DNA from: Propionicimonas sp020161015
Lineage (GTDB): Bacteria; Actinomycetota; Actinomycetes; Propionibacteriales; Propionibacteriaceae
Length of the DNA: 64,000 nucleotides
Reading direction: 5' to 3'
Assembly (NCBI RefSeq): GCF_964266745.1
Contig: NZ_CAXWGX010000012.1
Span: 558,001-622,000 of the forward strand
Shown here: positions 24,413 through 31,930 of the stretch, in pieces
How positions within the stretch are numbered: the first letter of the stretch is position 1
Layout of the letters: each line of letters opens with the position of its first letter
Position numbers and translations under genes: made by a program
Notes under the pieces: generated by a model
What the model was told of the DNA's origin: nothing
Database searches by the model: none
What the model saw: only the letters and a program-made list of their open reading frames with translations

Positions 24413-26962
24413 TCACAGCACCTCGACGGTGCCGCGGCCGCCGTCCACGCGCACGAGGTCGCCGGTCGCGAGCCGCGCGGTGGCGTCACCGCAGCCGACC
24501 ACGGCGGGGATGCCGAGCTCGCGGGCCACGATGGCGGCGTGGCTGAGCGGCGCGCCGAGGTCGGTGACGATCGCACCCGCCCGGGGGAAGACCGGGGTCC
24601 AGCCGATGTTGGTCAGGGGGGTGACCAGCACCTCGCCCGGCAGCAGCTGGTCGGCGTCCTCGATGCGGTCCAGCCGGCGCACCCGTCCCTGTGCGACCCC
24701 GACCGACCCGGCGGCCCCGGTCACGAGCCGCTCGTCGCCCTCCGGTGGTGGCGGCAGCGGACGGCCCGCGACGAAGGCGTCGCCGCGCCGGCCGGGATCG
24801 GCCGCCCACGCGTACGGGTCGAAGCGACCGACGATGAACAGCGGGAGCTGGGGGAGGTCCCGCTGCCGTTGCACCACGGCGCGGCGCGCGGCCACGTCCG
24901 GCGCCCGGCCGGTCCCGTCCAGGGCGTCCAGCAGTTCGGGGAGGGTGTGGAAGAACACGTCGTCGCCGATGCCGAGCAGGACGCCGGCACGGAGGGCGAA
25001 CCCTCGCCCGACCCCGGTCCAGCGGACGGACTCCGAGCGGACGCGCTCCCGCAGTGCGGCCCGGCGCGCCCTGCGTCGCAGCCGGCGCTCGACGTCGCGC
25101 GCCTTTTCGGGATGGTCCGTCCTGAGGCGGTCCCTGGCCGCCTCGAAGGCCGCGGCGCGGCCGGCCCGGAGACGTCCCACGTCCGCGCCGGTCGCGGCGG
25201 AGGCGAGGGCGCGGTCGAGCCAGCCGGGGTTCTCCGCCGGACGCGGCCAGGCGAGCTCGACCTCGTTGTGGCCGCGATGCCCGAACGCCGCGAGGTAGTC
25301 GTCGCGGGAGAGGCGTCCGGCGAGCACCTCCTGGAGCCCGGCGGCGGGGCCGAGGCTCTCCAGGCCTCCGCAGAGCCCGGCGACGTTCGCCAGCAGCGCG
25401 GCGGAATCGTCGGCGCCGACGAGCCGGCGGAGTTCGTCCTCGAGCGGGTCGAGCCGGTCGTCGGTGGCGGCGATCACCGCCCAGAACGCGCGCAGGGAGG
25501 CGGGGAACACCGCGTCCCGCCACAGGGCCGCGAGCTCCGCGCCGGTGGACGCGGCCGCGACGCGGGCGGCGAGCCGCGCGCTCTCCTCCCGGCTGGTGGC
25601 GAGGAAGCGGGGGAGGCGCAGCCGGTGCCACTGCAGGCGGACCAGCGTGGCCAGCAACGGCAGCCCCTCGTCCTGCCAGTCGGCCTTCGTCAGGGGCAGC
25701 ACGGGCAGCGGGACGTCGTCGGGCAGGTCGCCCCACAGCCCGGCGATCTGGCGGTAGGCCGCCCGCGGGTCCGCCGCTGCCTTCGGCCCGCGTGCGCTCA
25801 CCTGCACGCTCAGGTTCGCGTAGGGCCGCCCGCCGACGTAGCCGGCCATCTCGCGACCCCTCACCTTCATCGACGGGCCGCCGTTGTCCTGCTGGTGGCG
25901 GACCACGGAGACGGTGAGCGGGGTCTGCGGCTCCGGGTTGGCCTCCGACAGGTTCGTCGCCGACCACAGGCAGGTGCCGGTGAGGGTGTCGTTGCGCTCC
26001 GCGGTGACCGGGTCCCAGCCGCGCATGCTGGTCACCGGCCGGGCCTGGAGGATCCAGACGCGGTCTGCGGCGACCGCCCACTCGATGTCCAGGGCGACTC
26101 CGCCGAAGCAGGCCTCGATGTCGTGCGCCGCGGCATGCAGCCGGGCGGCCACCGGCGCGAGGACGGCAGGGCCGGTGTACGCGCCGTCGGGGCGGTGGAA
26201 GCGGAACGGGGTCGCGTCGGCGGAGCCGGAGACCAGCGCCTCGCCCGGGCCCTCGACGACGTCGCCCACCATGGTGTCGAGGTCGCCGGTGAGCGGGTCT
26301 GCGGTGAACAGGACGCCCGCCCGCTGCGCTGCCACCATGCGCTGCACCACGACCGCGACCGGCTGGTGGGCCTCGACCCCCTGCGCCTCGGCGTAGGCCC
26401 GCACGCGGGGCGCGGCCCCGGAGCGGTGGACGCGGGACGCGGCGTCCACCACCGCGGTGGCGGGCACGTCGAGCTCGGTGGCGAACGCGCCGGCGAACGA
26501 CGCGGACGCGGAGTCCTCCGCTCCGGCGGAGGATCGCACGGCGAAGGGGCCGCCGCCGAGGCGGCGCAGGGCGCGTGCCAGCTCGCGGGAGCCGGCGGGG
26601 GAGAGCCCGCCGTCGTCGAAGGCGCCCGGGAGCACGACGACCCCGGCCGGAACGCGGAAGCCAGCCTGCACCAGGCGCGCCAGCGCGGAGGCCTTGCCCC
26701 CCGCCCCTGGCGTGCCCGGGGCCAGTCGGGCGAGGTCGTGCACCAGCCGGCCCGGGGGCGCGGAGCGCACGCGCCGCACGAGGACGACGGCCCGGCCGGC
26801 GAGCCAGGTGCCCGCCAGGTAGCCGAGGGTTCCGGCCAGCGCGGCGAGCGGGACGCGGGCCAGGACGGGCACAGGGGCGAGGACGGCGACCGCCGAGCCC
26901 GCCGCCAGCGCGCAGAGGTTGGCACCGACGAGGCGTGCCCTCCGGGTGCGGGGGTCAGTCAT
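24413..26962 (-). CDS. Membrane-anchored PEP-synthase/rifampin-phosphotransferase-like protein
   Basis: This 849-residue protein combines two N-terminal hydrophobic helices (about 12-35 and 38-60) with a PPDK-type ATP-grasp domain (about 85-375) and a C-terminal phosphohistidine domain. Visible motifs are FAVRSSAGAEDSASASFAGAF, VVVQRMVAAQRAGVLFTADP, ALDIEWAV..LQARPVT, and the His loop GAPLSHAAIVARELGIPAVVG with His808. The PEP/pyruvate TIM barrel of true PEP synthase is absent, giving the rifampin phosphotransferase architecture with a long divergent middle region that would hold the acceptor site. The acceptor is unknown. It overlaps the AbrB gene by 8 nt, indicating one transcript. Confidence 0.82.
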   Translation of the reverse strand: MTDPRTRRARLVGANLCALAAGSAVAVLAPVPVLARVPLAALAGTLGYLAGTWLAGRAVVLVRRVRSAPPGRLVHDLARLAPGTPGAGGKASALARLVQAGFRVPAGVVVLPGAFDDGGLSPAGSRELARALRRLGGGPFAVRSSAGAEDSASASFAGAFATELDVPATAVVDAASRVHRSGAAPRVRAYAEAQGVEAHQPVAVVVQRMVAAQRAGVLFTADPLTGDLDTMVGDVVEGPGEALVSGSADATPFRFHRPDGAYTGPAVLAPVAARLHAAAHDIEACFGGVALDIEWAVAADRVWILQARPVTSMRGWDPVTAERNDTLTGTCLWSATNLSEANPEPQTPLTVSVVRHQQDNGGPSMKVRGREMAGYVGGRPYANLSVQVSARGPKAAADPRAAYRQIAGLWGDLPDDVPLPVLPLTKADWQDEGLPLLATLVRLQWHRLRLPRFLATSREESARLAARVAAASTGAELAALWRDAVFPASLRAFWAVIAATDDRLDPLEDELRRLVGADDSAALLANVAGLCGGLESLGPAAGLQEVLAGRLSRDDYLAAFGHRGHNEVELAWPRPAENPGWLDRALASAATGADVGRLRAGRAAAFEAARDRLRTDHPEKARDVERRLRRRARRAALRERVRSESVRWTGVGRGFALRAGVLLGIGDDVFFHTLPELLDALDGTGRAPDVAARRAVVQRQRDLPQLPLFIVGRFDPYAWAADPGRRGDAFVAGRPLPPPPEGDERLVTGAAGSVGVAQGRVRRLDRIEDADQLLPGEVLVTPLTNIGWTPVFPRAGAIVTDLGAPLSHAAIVARELGIPAVVGCGDATARLATGDLVRVDGGRGTVEVL

Positions 26963-27203
26963 CGCCGGCGTCTCCGGTGGCACCGCCGAGGATCCGGTCG
27001 AGGCCCGGGACGCGGGCGAGCACCTGGTCGGCCTTGCCGAACGCGAGGCCGAACCCGACGTCGCCGAACACCAGCAGCTTGTCGCCGACCTCGATCCCGA
27101 GGTCGCGGCGCGCTTCCGCCGGAATGACGATCTGGCCGCGGTCACTGACCGTCACGGTGCCGTAGAAGCGGCGGTCGGGATTGGTGGGGTGGGTGTGGGC
27201 CAT
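26955..27203 (-). CDS. AbrB/MazE/SpoVT-type DNA-binding protein
   Basis: The 82-residue protein has a swapped-hairpin AbrB domain at about residues 12-55: YGTVTVSDRGQIVIPAEARRDLGIEVGDKLLVFGD. It starts at ATG 27203 with GAGGAG upstream, and its stop overlaps the start of the ATP-grasp protein gene. Similar AbrB genes often sit with PEP/pyruvate-binding-domain genes in my recollection, and the likely role is local autoregulation. No MazF-like toxin is present, so it is not a classic antitoxin. Confidence 0.85.
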   Translation of the reverse strand: MAHTHPTNPDRRFYGTVTVSDRGQIVIPAEARRDLGIEVGDKLLVFGDVGFGLAFGKADQVLARVPGLDRILGGATGDAGDD

Positions 27204-27216
27204 CCGTGCTCCTCGC

Positions 27217-27240
27217 GTCTTGGATACAAGACATATCTTA
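27217..27240 (-). promoter_or_regulatory. Candidate promoter and operator of the AbrB-kinase pair
   Basis: A perfect inverted repeat GTCTTG-gata-CAAGAC (27217-27232) lies just downstream of a reverse-strand -10-like TAAGAT (27240-27235), near the expected transcription start. This is a good site for AbrB autorepression. Confidence 0.55.
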
Positions 27241-27263
27241 CGCGCTCGGGAGGCCTGGAGGAA

Positions 27264-27286
27264 CTGTCAGTGGCGGGTGCGAGGCT
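27264..27286 (+). promoter_or_regulatory. Possible RecA-NDp-like promoter
   Basis: CTGTCAGTG (8 of 9 matches to TTGTCRGTG), eight bases, then GAGGCT in the -10 position. The -10 is imperfect, so this is weaker than the recA copy. Confidence 0.4.
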
Positions 27287-27307
27287 GTTCCACGTCCGAC
27301 ACGCGGA

Positions 27308-27323
27308 GCGAACAATTGTTCGA
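27308..27323 (+). promoter_or_regulatory. LexA box 1 of the small SOS membrane gene
   Basis: GCGAAC-aatt-GTTCGA matches the LexA consensus at 11 of 12 positions; the core CGAACAATTGTTCG is a perfect palindrome. Confidence 0.85.
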
Positions 27324-27362
27324 ATTGCTTGATCCGCGCGGCGGGCTGGGATAGAAAAGGTA

Positions 27363-27378
27363 TCGAACACCTGTTCGA
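27363..27378 (+). promoter_or_regulatory. LexA box 2 of the small SOS membrane gene
   Basis: TCGAAC-acct-GTTCGA is a perfect LexA box, 15 bp before the ATG at 27393 and 55 bp from box 1 (start to start). Confidence 0.92.
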
Positions 27379-27392
27379 GCGAAGGAGATGCC

Positions 27393-27761
27393 ATGAGCGC
27401 GCTGCTGATCGAGGACCTGTCCACGACCATCCCGGTGAGCCTGCCGGGCACCGGCGCCGAGCCGCGCCGCTGGCGCCATGTCGAGCGCGGCCCGCAGGCC
27501 CGCCCGCACCTGGTGTCGCTGCCGGGCGGCCGTCCGGGCGGTGTCGCCGCACCGGCCGCGCCACGGGTCCCGGCTCGCGTGGCCGCGTCCACCCCAGCCC
27601 GCACCTGGGAGCTCACCGATCGGGGGATCGCGGTCGTGGTGGTGTTCTTCCTCGCCGTGGTCGCGCTCGCGGCCGTGGTGCTCGTCAGCGGCTTCCTGGC
27701 CGTGAGCGACGCCCCGCTGCCCGTCGCGCCGCCGGTGGTGGCCGCTGCCGCGCAGGGGTGA
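27393..27761 (+). CDS. LexA-controlled small membrane protein (DivS/ChiZ position)
   Basis: The 122-residue protein has a basic, proline/alanine-rich N-terminus, one strong transmembrane helix at about 78-103 (IAVVVVFFLAVVALAAVVLV) and a short C-terminal tail. GAAGGAG lies 6 nt before the ATG. Two LexA boxes upstream make it an SOS gene. In Corynebacterium divS and in Mycobacterium Rv2719c/chiZ lie between lexA and nrdR and inhibit division during damage; this gene holds the equivalent place and topology but has no LysM domain. A division-suppressor role is an inference from context. Confidence 0.85.
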   Translation: MSALLIEDLSTTIPVSLPGTGAEPRRWRHVERGPQARPHLVSLPGGRPGGVAAPAAPRVPARVAASTPARTWELTDRGIAVVVVFFLAVVALAAVVLVSGFLAVSDAPLPVAPPVVAAAAQG

Positions 27762-27787
27762 AACCGGAGTCCTCTCCCGCCATCGAC

Positions 27788-27820
27788 GACGCCGGACGGC
27801 CCCTGTGGCCGGCCGGCGTC
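27788..27820 (+). terminator. Hairpin after the SOS membrane gene
   Basis: GACGCCGG (27788-27795) pairs with CCGGCGTC (27813-27820); an inner GGCC/GGCC extends it. No long T run follows. Confidence 0.55.
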
Positions 27821-27892
27821 CGCAATTGGGAGCATCTCCGCGCGACACGCCAGCGGGGCTGTCTTGCCAGTGGCACTCTGGAGACATAACCT

Positions 27893-27937
27893 CTACATCT
27901 AGTAGTTACACGGATGTGGTTAGTCCACAGATTGTGG
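27893..27937 (+). promoter_or_regulatory. Tandem NrdR boxes upstream of nrdR-nrdJ
   Basis: CTACATCTAG (27893-27902) fits the NrdR core CWANATNTWG fully; CCACAGATTG (27925-27934) fits 8 of 10 and is part of a CCACA-gat-TGTGG palindrome. The offset is 32 bp, three helical turns, as in known NrdR box pairs. Confidence 0.7.
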
Positions 27938-27951
27938 TCGCCGCCCACAAG

Positions 27952-27960
27952 TTATCCACA
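27952..27960 (+). promoter_or_regulatory. Consensus DnaA box
   Basis: TTATCCACA is an exact DnaA 9-mer, 41 bp before the nrdR start codon. DnaA sites also control nrdAB in E. coli, so replication-linked control is possible here. Confidence 0.65.
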
Positions 27961-28000
27961 GCGTGATCCCCCGACGCATCCCCAGGAAGGAGCCGGAGAA

Positions 28001-28459
28001 ATGCACTGCCCGTTCTGCCGCCACACCGACACCCGGGTCCTCGACAGCCGTGTCGCCGAAGACGGCACGAGCATCCGGCGTCGCCGCCAGTGCCCGATGT
28101 GCGAGCGCCGGTTCACGACGCTCGAGCAGATGCAGCTGGTCGTCCTGAAGCGTTCCGGGGTCGTCGAGCCGTTCTCCCGCGAGAAGGTCGTCACCGGCGT
28201 CGCCAAGGCCTGCAAGGGCCGTCCGGTCTCCGAGGCCGACCTCGCCCGGCTGGGCCAGCGCGTGGAGGAGACCCTCCGGGCCAGCGGCCAGGCCGAGATC
28301 CCGGCCGACGAGGTCGGACTGGCCATCCTCGGGCCGCTCAGCGAGCTCGACCCCGTCGCGTACCTGCGGTTCGCGTCGGTCTACAAGCACTACGACTCGG
28401 TCGACGACTTCGAGGCCGAGATCGAGAACCTGCGCCGCGTGGCGCTCGTCACCAACTGA
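28001..28459 (+). CDS. nrdR: Ribonucleotide reductase repressor NrdR
   Basis: NrdR senses ATP/dATP through an ATP cone and represses ribonucleotide reductase genes. The 152 residues begin with a zinc ribbon (CPFCRHTDTRVLDSR ... CPMCERRF) and continue with the cone (VLKRSGVVEPFSREKVVTGV and VEETLRASGQAEIPADEVG). AAGGAGCCGGAGA precedes ATG 28001; the frame is open upstream to 27914 without homology. Tandem NrdR boxes upstream suggest it controls its own operon with nrdJ, 38 nt downstream. Confidence 0.96.
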   Translation: MHCPFCRHTDTRVLDSRVAEDGTSIRRRRQCPMCERRFTTLEQMQLVVLKRSGVVEPFSREKVVTGVAKACKGRPVSEADLARLGQRVEETLRASGQAEIPADEVGLAILGPLSELDPVAYLRFASVYKHYDSVDDFEAEIENLRRVALVTN

Positions 28460-28497
28460 CACACCCCCCTCCACCGATAGCGAAAGGCAGCCCGACC

Positions 28498-31335
28498 ATG
28501 ACCGAAACCGCCAAGGCGACCCCCAGGGGTGGCCGGAAGTCACAGGGCCTGAAGATCGACCGCGTGTTCACCACCGCGGGCGTCCACCCCTACGACGAGG
28601 TCACCTGGGAACTGCGCGACGTGGTGCAGACGAACTGGAAGACCGGCGAGCACGTCTTCGAGCAGCGGGGGGTGGAGTTCCCGACGTTCTGGAGCCTGAA
28701 CGCCTCCACCATCGTCACCACCAAGTACTTCCGCGGGGCCCTGGGCACGCCGCAGCGGGAGGCCAGCCTCAAGACGCTGATCGACCGCGTCGTGCGCACC
28801 TACCGCGCGGCCGGCGAGCAGTACGGCTACTTCGCGACCGCCGACGACGCGGAGATCTTCGAGCACGAGATCACCTGGATGCTGCTCAACCAGTACTTCA
28901 GCTTCAACTCCCCGGTCTGGTTCAACGTCGGCACGCCCAGCCCGCAGCAGGTGAGCGCCTGCTTCATCCTGAGCGTTGACGACTCGATGGACTCGATCCT
29001 GAACTGGTACAAGGAGGAGGGCTTCATCTTCAAGGGCGGCTCCGGCGCCGGCCTGAACCTCTCCCGCATCCGCTCCAGCAAGGAGCTGCTGTCCTCCGGC
29101 GGCACCGCGTCCGGCCCGGTGTCGTTCATGCGTGGCGCGGACGCGTCCGCGGGCACCATCAAGTCCGGCGGAGCCACCCGGCGCGCGGCGAAGATGGTCG
29201 TGCTGGACGTCGACCACCCCGACATCTACGAGTTCGTCGAGACCAAGGCGCGCGAGGAGGACAAGATCCGCGCCCTGCGTGACGCGGGCTTCGACATGGA
29301 CCTCGGCGGCAAGGACATCGTCAGCGTCCAGTACCAGAACGCGAACAACTCGGTGCGGGTCAGCGACGAGTTCATGCGGGCGGTCGAGGACGGCACCGAG
29401 TTCGGCCTGCGGGCACGCAAGACCGGCGAGGTGATCGAGACCGTCGACGCCCGCGACCTGTTCGGCAAGATCTCCGAGGCCGCGTGGGAGTGTGCCGACC
29501 CCGGCATCCAGTACGACGACACGATCAACGCCTGGCACACCAACCCGGAGTCCGGCCGGATCAACGCGTCCAACCCGTGCTCGGAGTACATGAGCCTCGA
29601 CAACTCCTCGTGCAACTTGGCCAGCCTCAACCTGCTGAAGTTCCTCCGGGAGGACGACACCTTCGACACCGGGCTGTTCGTGAAGGCCGTCGAGCTGATC
29701 ATCACGGCGATGGACATCTCGATCACCTTCGCCGACTTCCCGACCGAGGCGATCGGCGAGACCACCCGCAACTTCCGTCAGCTGGGCATCGGCTACGCCA
29801 ACCTCGGCGCTCTGCTGATGGCCGTCGGCCGCGGCTACGACTCCGACGGCGGCCGTGCGCTGGCCGCGTCCATCACCTCGCTGATGACCGGCGCGTCCTA
29901 CCGCCGCTCCGCGGAGCTCGCCGCGGTGGTCGGTCCCTACAACGGTTACGCGCGCAACGCCGACGCCCACCAGCGGGTGATGCGCAAGCACCAGGCGGCG
30001 AACGACGACGCGCGCACGTTCGACGGGCTCGACAAGCCGATCCACGCCGCAGCGGCCGCGGAGTGGGCACAGGTGGTCTCGCTCGGGGCGAAGAACGGGT
30101 TCCGCAACGCGCAGGCGTCCGTGCTCGCCCCCACCGGCACCATCGGCTTCATGATGGACTGCGACACGACCGGCATCGAGCCCGACTTCTCGCTGGTCAA
30201 GTTCAAGAAGCTCGTCGGCGGCGGCTCGATGCAGATCGTGAACCAGACGATCCCGCGGGCGCTGAAGCGGCTCGGCTACGCCGAGGAGACCGCAGAGGCG
30301 ATCGTGGAGTACATCTCCACTCACGGCCACGTCGTGAACGCACCCGGGCTCAAGCCCGAGCACTACGAGGTGTTCGACACCGCGATGGGCCAGCGCTCGA
30401 TCAAGCCGATGGGCCACGTACGGATGATGGCCGCGGTGCAGCCGTTCCTGTCCGGGGCGATCTCCAAGACCGTCAACCTGCCCGAGACCGCGACGGTCGA
30501 GGACATCGCCGACGTCTACCTCCAGGGCTGGAAGCTCGGGCTGAAGGCGCTGGCGGTGTACCGCGACAACTGCAAGGTCGGCCAGCCCCTGAGCGACGGC
30601 AAGAAGCCGGAGGAGTCGACCGAGGCCAAGGCCGAGCCCGAGGTGCGGATCGAGTACCGCGCACGCCGCAAGCGCCTGCCCAAGTCGCGCGTCAGCCGCA
30701 CCACCTCCTTCTCGGTGGCCGGGGCGGAGGGCTACATGACCTCCGGGCAGTACGACGACGGCAACCTCGGCGAGGTGTTCCTCAAGCTCGGCAAGCAGGG
30801 CTCCACCCTGGCCGGCGTGATGGACGCGTTCTCGATCGCCGTCTCCATCGGCCTCCAGTACGGCGTGCCGCTGGAGCAGTTCGTGCAGAAGTTCACCAAC
30901 CTGAAGTTCGAGCCGGCCGGCATGACCGACGACCCGGACGTCCGGATGGCGCAGTCGATCATGGACTACATCTTCCGCCGGCTGGCGCTGGACTACCTGT
31001 CCTTCGACGAGCGGGCCGAGCTCGGCATCCACACCGCCGCCGAGCGGGCGCGGTACGTCGAGACCGGCAAGTACCTGTCGGAGGAGGACGAGGCCGAGCT
31101 GATCGAGTCCGAGTCGCTGAAGAATGACGCCGCCGACGACGTCCGGGTGCACGAGGACGGGCCGAACCAGCCCGCCCTGGTGGAGATGGACGCCCACTCG
31201 ACCGCCGAGGTGCTGGAGAAGCTGTCCGGGCTGAGCGTGGACGCTCCGCTCTGCCTCACCTGTGGCACCAAGATGCGGCGCTCGGGCTCCTGCTACATCT
31301 GCGAGGGCTGCGGCTCCACCAGCGGTTGCAGCTGA
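28498..31335 (+). CDS. nrdJ: Adenosylcobalamin-dependent ribonucleotide reductase (class II)
   Basis: NrdJ reduces ribonucleotides to deoxyribonucleotides with an adenosylcobalamin radical and needs no oxygen. The 945-residue protein has SPVWFNVG, FKGGSGAGLNLSRIRSS, the active-site region NPCSEYMSLDNSSCNLASLNL, PTGTIGFMMDCDTTGIEPDFSL and a C-terminal cysteine-rich tail (CLTCGTKMRRSGSCYICEGCG) that probably relays electrons from thioredoxin. I found no cobalamin riboswitch upstream. A hairpin terminator follows directly. Confidence 0.96.
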   Translation: MTETAKATPRGGRKSQGLKIDRVFTTAGVHPYDEVTWELRDVVQTNWKTGEHVFEQRGVEFPTFWSLNASTIVTTKYFRGALGTPQREASLKTLIDRVVRTYRAAGEQYGYFATADDAEIFEHEITWMLLNQYFSFNSPVWFNVGTPSPQQVSACFILSVDDSMDSILNWYKEEGFIFKGGSGAGLNLSRIRSSKELLSSGGTASGPVSFMRGADASAGTIKSGGATRRAAKMVVLDVDHPDIYEFVETKAREEDKIRALRDAGFDMDLGGKDIVSVQYQNANNSVRVSDEFMRAVEDGTEFGLRARKTGEVIETVDARDLFGKISEAAWECADPGIQYDDTINAWHTNPESGRINASNPCSEYMSLDNSSCNLASLNLLKFLREDDTFDTGLFVKAVELIITAMDISITFADFPTEAIGETTRNFRQLGIGYANLGALLMAVGRGYDSDGGRALAASITSLMTGASYRRSAELAAVVGPYNGYARNADAHQRVMRKHQAANDDARTFDGLDKPIHAAAAAEWAQVVSLGAKNGFRNAQASVLAPTGTIGFMMDCDTTGIEPDFSLVKFKKLVGGGSMQIVNQTIPRALKRLGYAEETAEAIVEYISTHGHVVNAPGLKPEHYEVFDTAMGQRSIKPMGHVRMMAAVQPFLSGAISKTVNLPETATVEDIADVYLQGWKLGLKALAVYRDNCKVGQPLSDGKKPEESTEAKAEPEVRIEYRARRKRLPKSRVSRTTSFSVAGAEGYMTSGQYDDGNLGEVFLKLGKQGSTLAGVMDAFSIAVSIGLQYGVPLEQFVQKFTNLKFEPAGMTDDPDVRMAQSIMDYIFRRLALDYLSFDERAELGIHTAAERARYVETGKYLSEEDEAELIESESLKNDAADDVRVHEDGPNQPALVEMDAHSTAEVLEKLSGLSVDAPLCLTCGTKMRRSGSCYICEGCGSTSGCS

Positions 31336-31349
31336 TCGTTGCCACGCGG

Positions 31350-31381
31350 ACGGCCGGTCGGACCTCGGTCCGGCCGGCCGT
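31350..31381. terminator. 13-bp hairpin between nrdJ and DUF1905 gene
   Basis: Arms 31350-31362 and 31369-31381 pair fully if one G-U is allowed; 6-nt loop. It separates convergent genes. Confidence 0.8.
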
Positions 31382-31383
31382 TC

Positions 31384-31680
31384 TCAGTTGTCGAGAGTCC
31401 GGAGGGTGACCGTGACGGTCTCCCCGTCCCCGAGGTCCTCCGCCCGCCGGACGGCCGCCTTCACCGGCAGCACGTAGGGGCCGCCGCCCGCGGACGGGAA
31501 CACCGACGTGCGCCACGTCGTCGCACCGATCGTGACCTCGACGCGCACCGAGCCGAAGCCGCGCGGCGGCCCGGACTCGAAGCGGATGACCTCGGACATC
31601 TCCTCCGGCAGGGTGACGAAGCGCCACGTGCCGTCGGCGACGCACCACAACGGTGCGGAGAAGTGCTCCCGGCGTCCCAT
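31384..31680 (-). CDS. DUF1905 domain protein
   Basis: The 98-residue product contains the DUF1905 core: LWCVADGTWRFVTLPEEMSEVIR, GFGSVRVEVTIGATTWRTSVFP and a C-terminal YVLPVKAAVRRAEDLGDGETVTVTL. The family forms a small beta-barrel of unknown function. ATG 31680 matches the usual N-terminus; an upstream in-frame ATG at 31731 would overlap the preceding gene. It lies 13 nt after that gene and is probably co-transcribed. Confidence 0.8.
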   Translation of the reverse strand: MGRREHFSAPLWCVADGTWRFVTLPEEMSEVIRFESGPPRGFGSVRVEVTIGATTWRTSVFPSAGGGPYVLPVKAAVRRAEDLGDGETVTVTLRTLDN

Positions 31681-31693
31681 CGGGCCCCCGGGA

Positions 31694-31921
31694 TCAGCCT
31701 TCCTGCTCGTCATCCCCGGTGGTTTCCGCATCGGCGGGAGCGGTGACGGTGAGCGAGAGCCAGGACGTGGTCACCACGGGTGCCGCGGCGTCGGGCGCGG
31801 CCGCGCGCGGCGCGGCACCGCGCCCCGGCTCGCTCGGACGGACGGGATCGCCCATGGCGGCCCTCAGGGCCTGCGCGATGGCGTTGCCGGCGGCGGGGTC
31901 GTACTTCCTGGTCTCGGCCAT
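31694..31921 (-). CDS. Small hypothetical protein
   Basis: I do not recognise this 75-residue protein. It starts MAETRKYDPAAGNAIAQALRAAMGD, then has a Pro/Ala-rich middle and an acidic tail, and is probably soluble. It is supported as a gene by TAGCAT (31928-31933) exactly 6 nt before its ATG; the TAG of that hexamer is the stop codon of the upstream DedA gene. The DUF1905 gene follows within 13 nt. Confidence 0.6.
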   Translation of the reverse strand: MAETRKYDPAAGNAIAQALRAAMGDPVRPSEPGRGAAPRAAAPDAAAPVVTTSWLSLTVTAPADAETTGDDEQEG

Positions 31922-31930
31922 GGCCCGATG

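Noticed and set aside
23651..27127. Forward frame of 1158 codons across lexA and the ATP-grasp gene
   Set aside because: It lies antisense to three supported genes and has the biased composition of shadow frames.
26955..27203. AbrB protein as antitoxin of a toxin-antitoxin pair
   Set aside because: The partner is a large ATP-grasp enzyme rather than a MazF/PemK-like toxin, and there is no other small ORF beside it.
27800..27900. Possible cobalamin riboswitch upstream of nrdR/nrdJ
   Set aside because: A GCCACTG motif occurs only on the wrong strand, and no B12 box or switching hairpin is seen before nrdJ.
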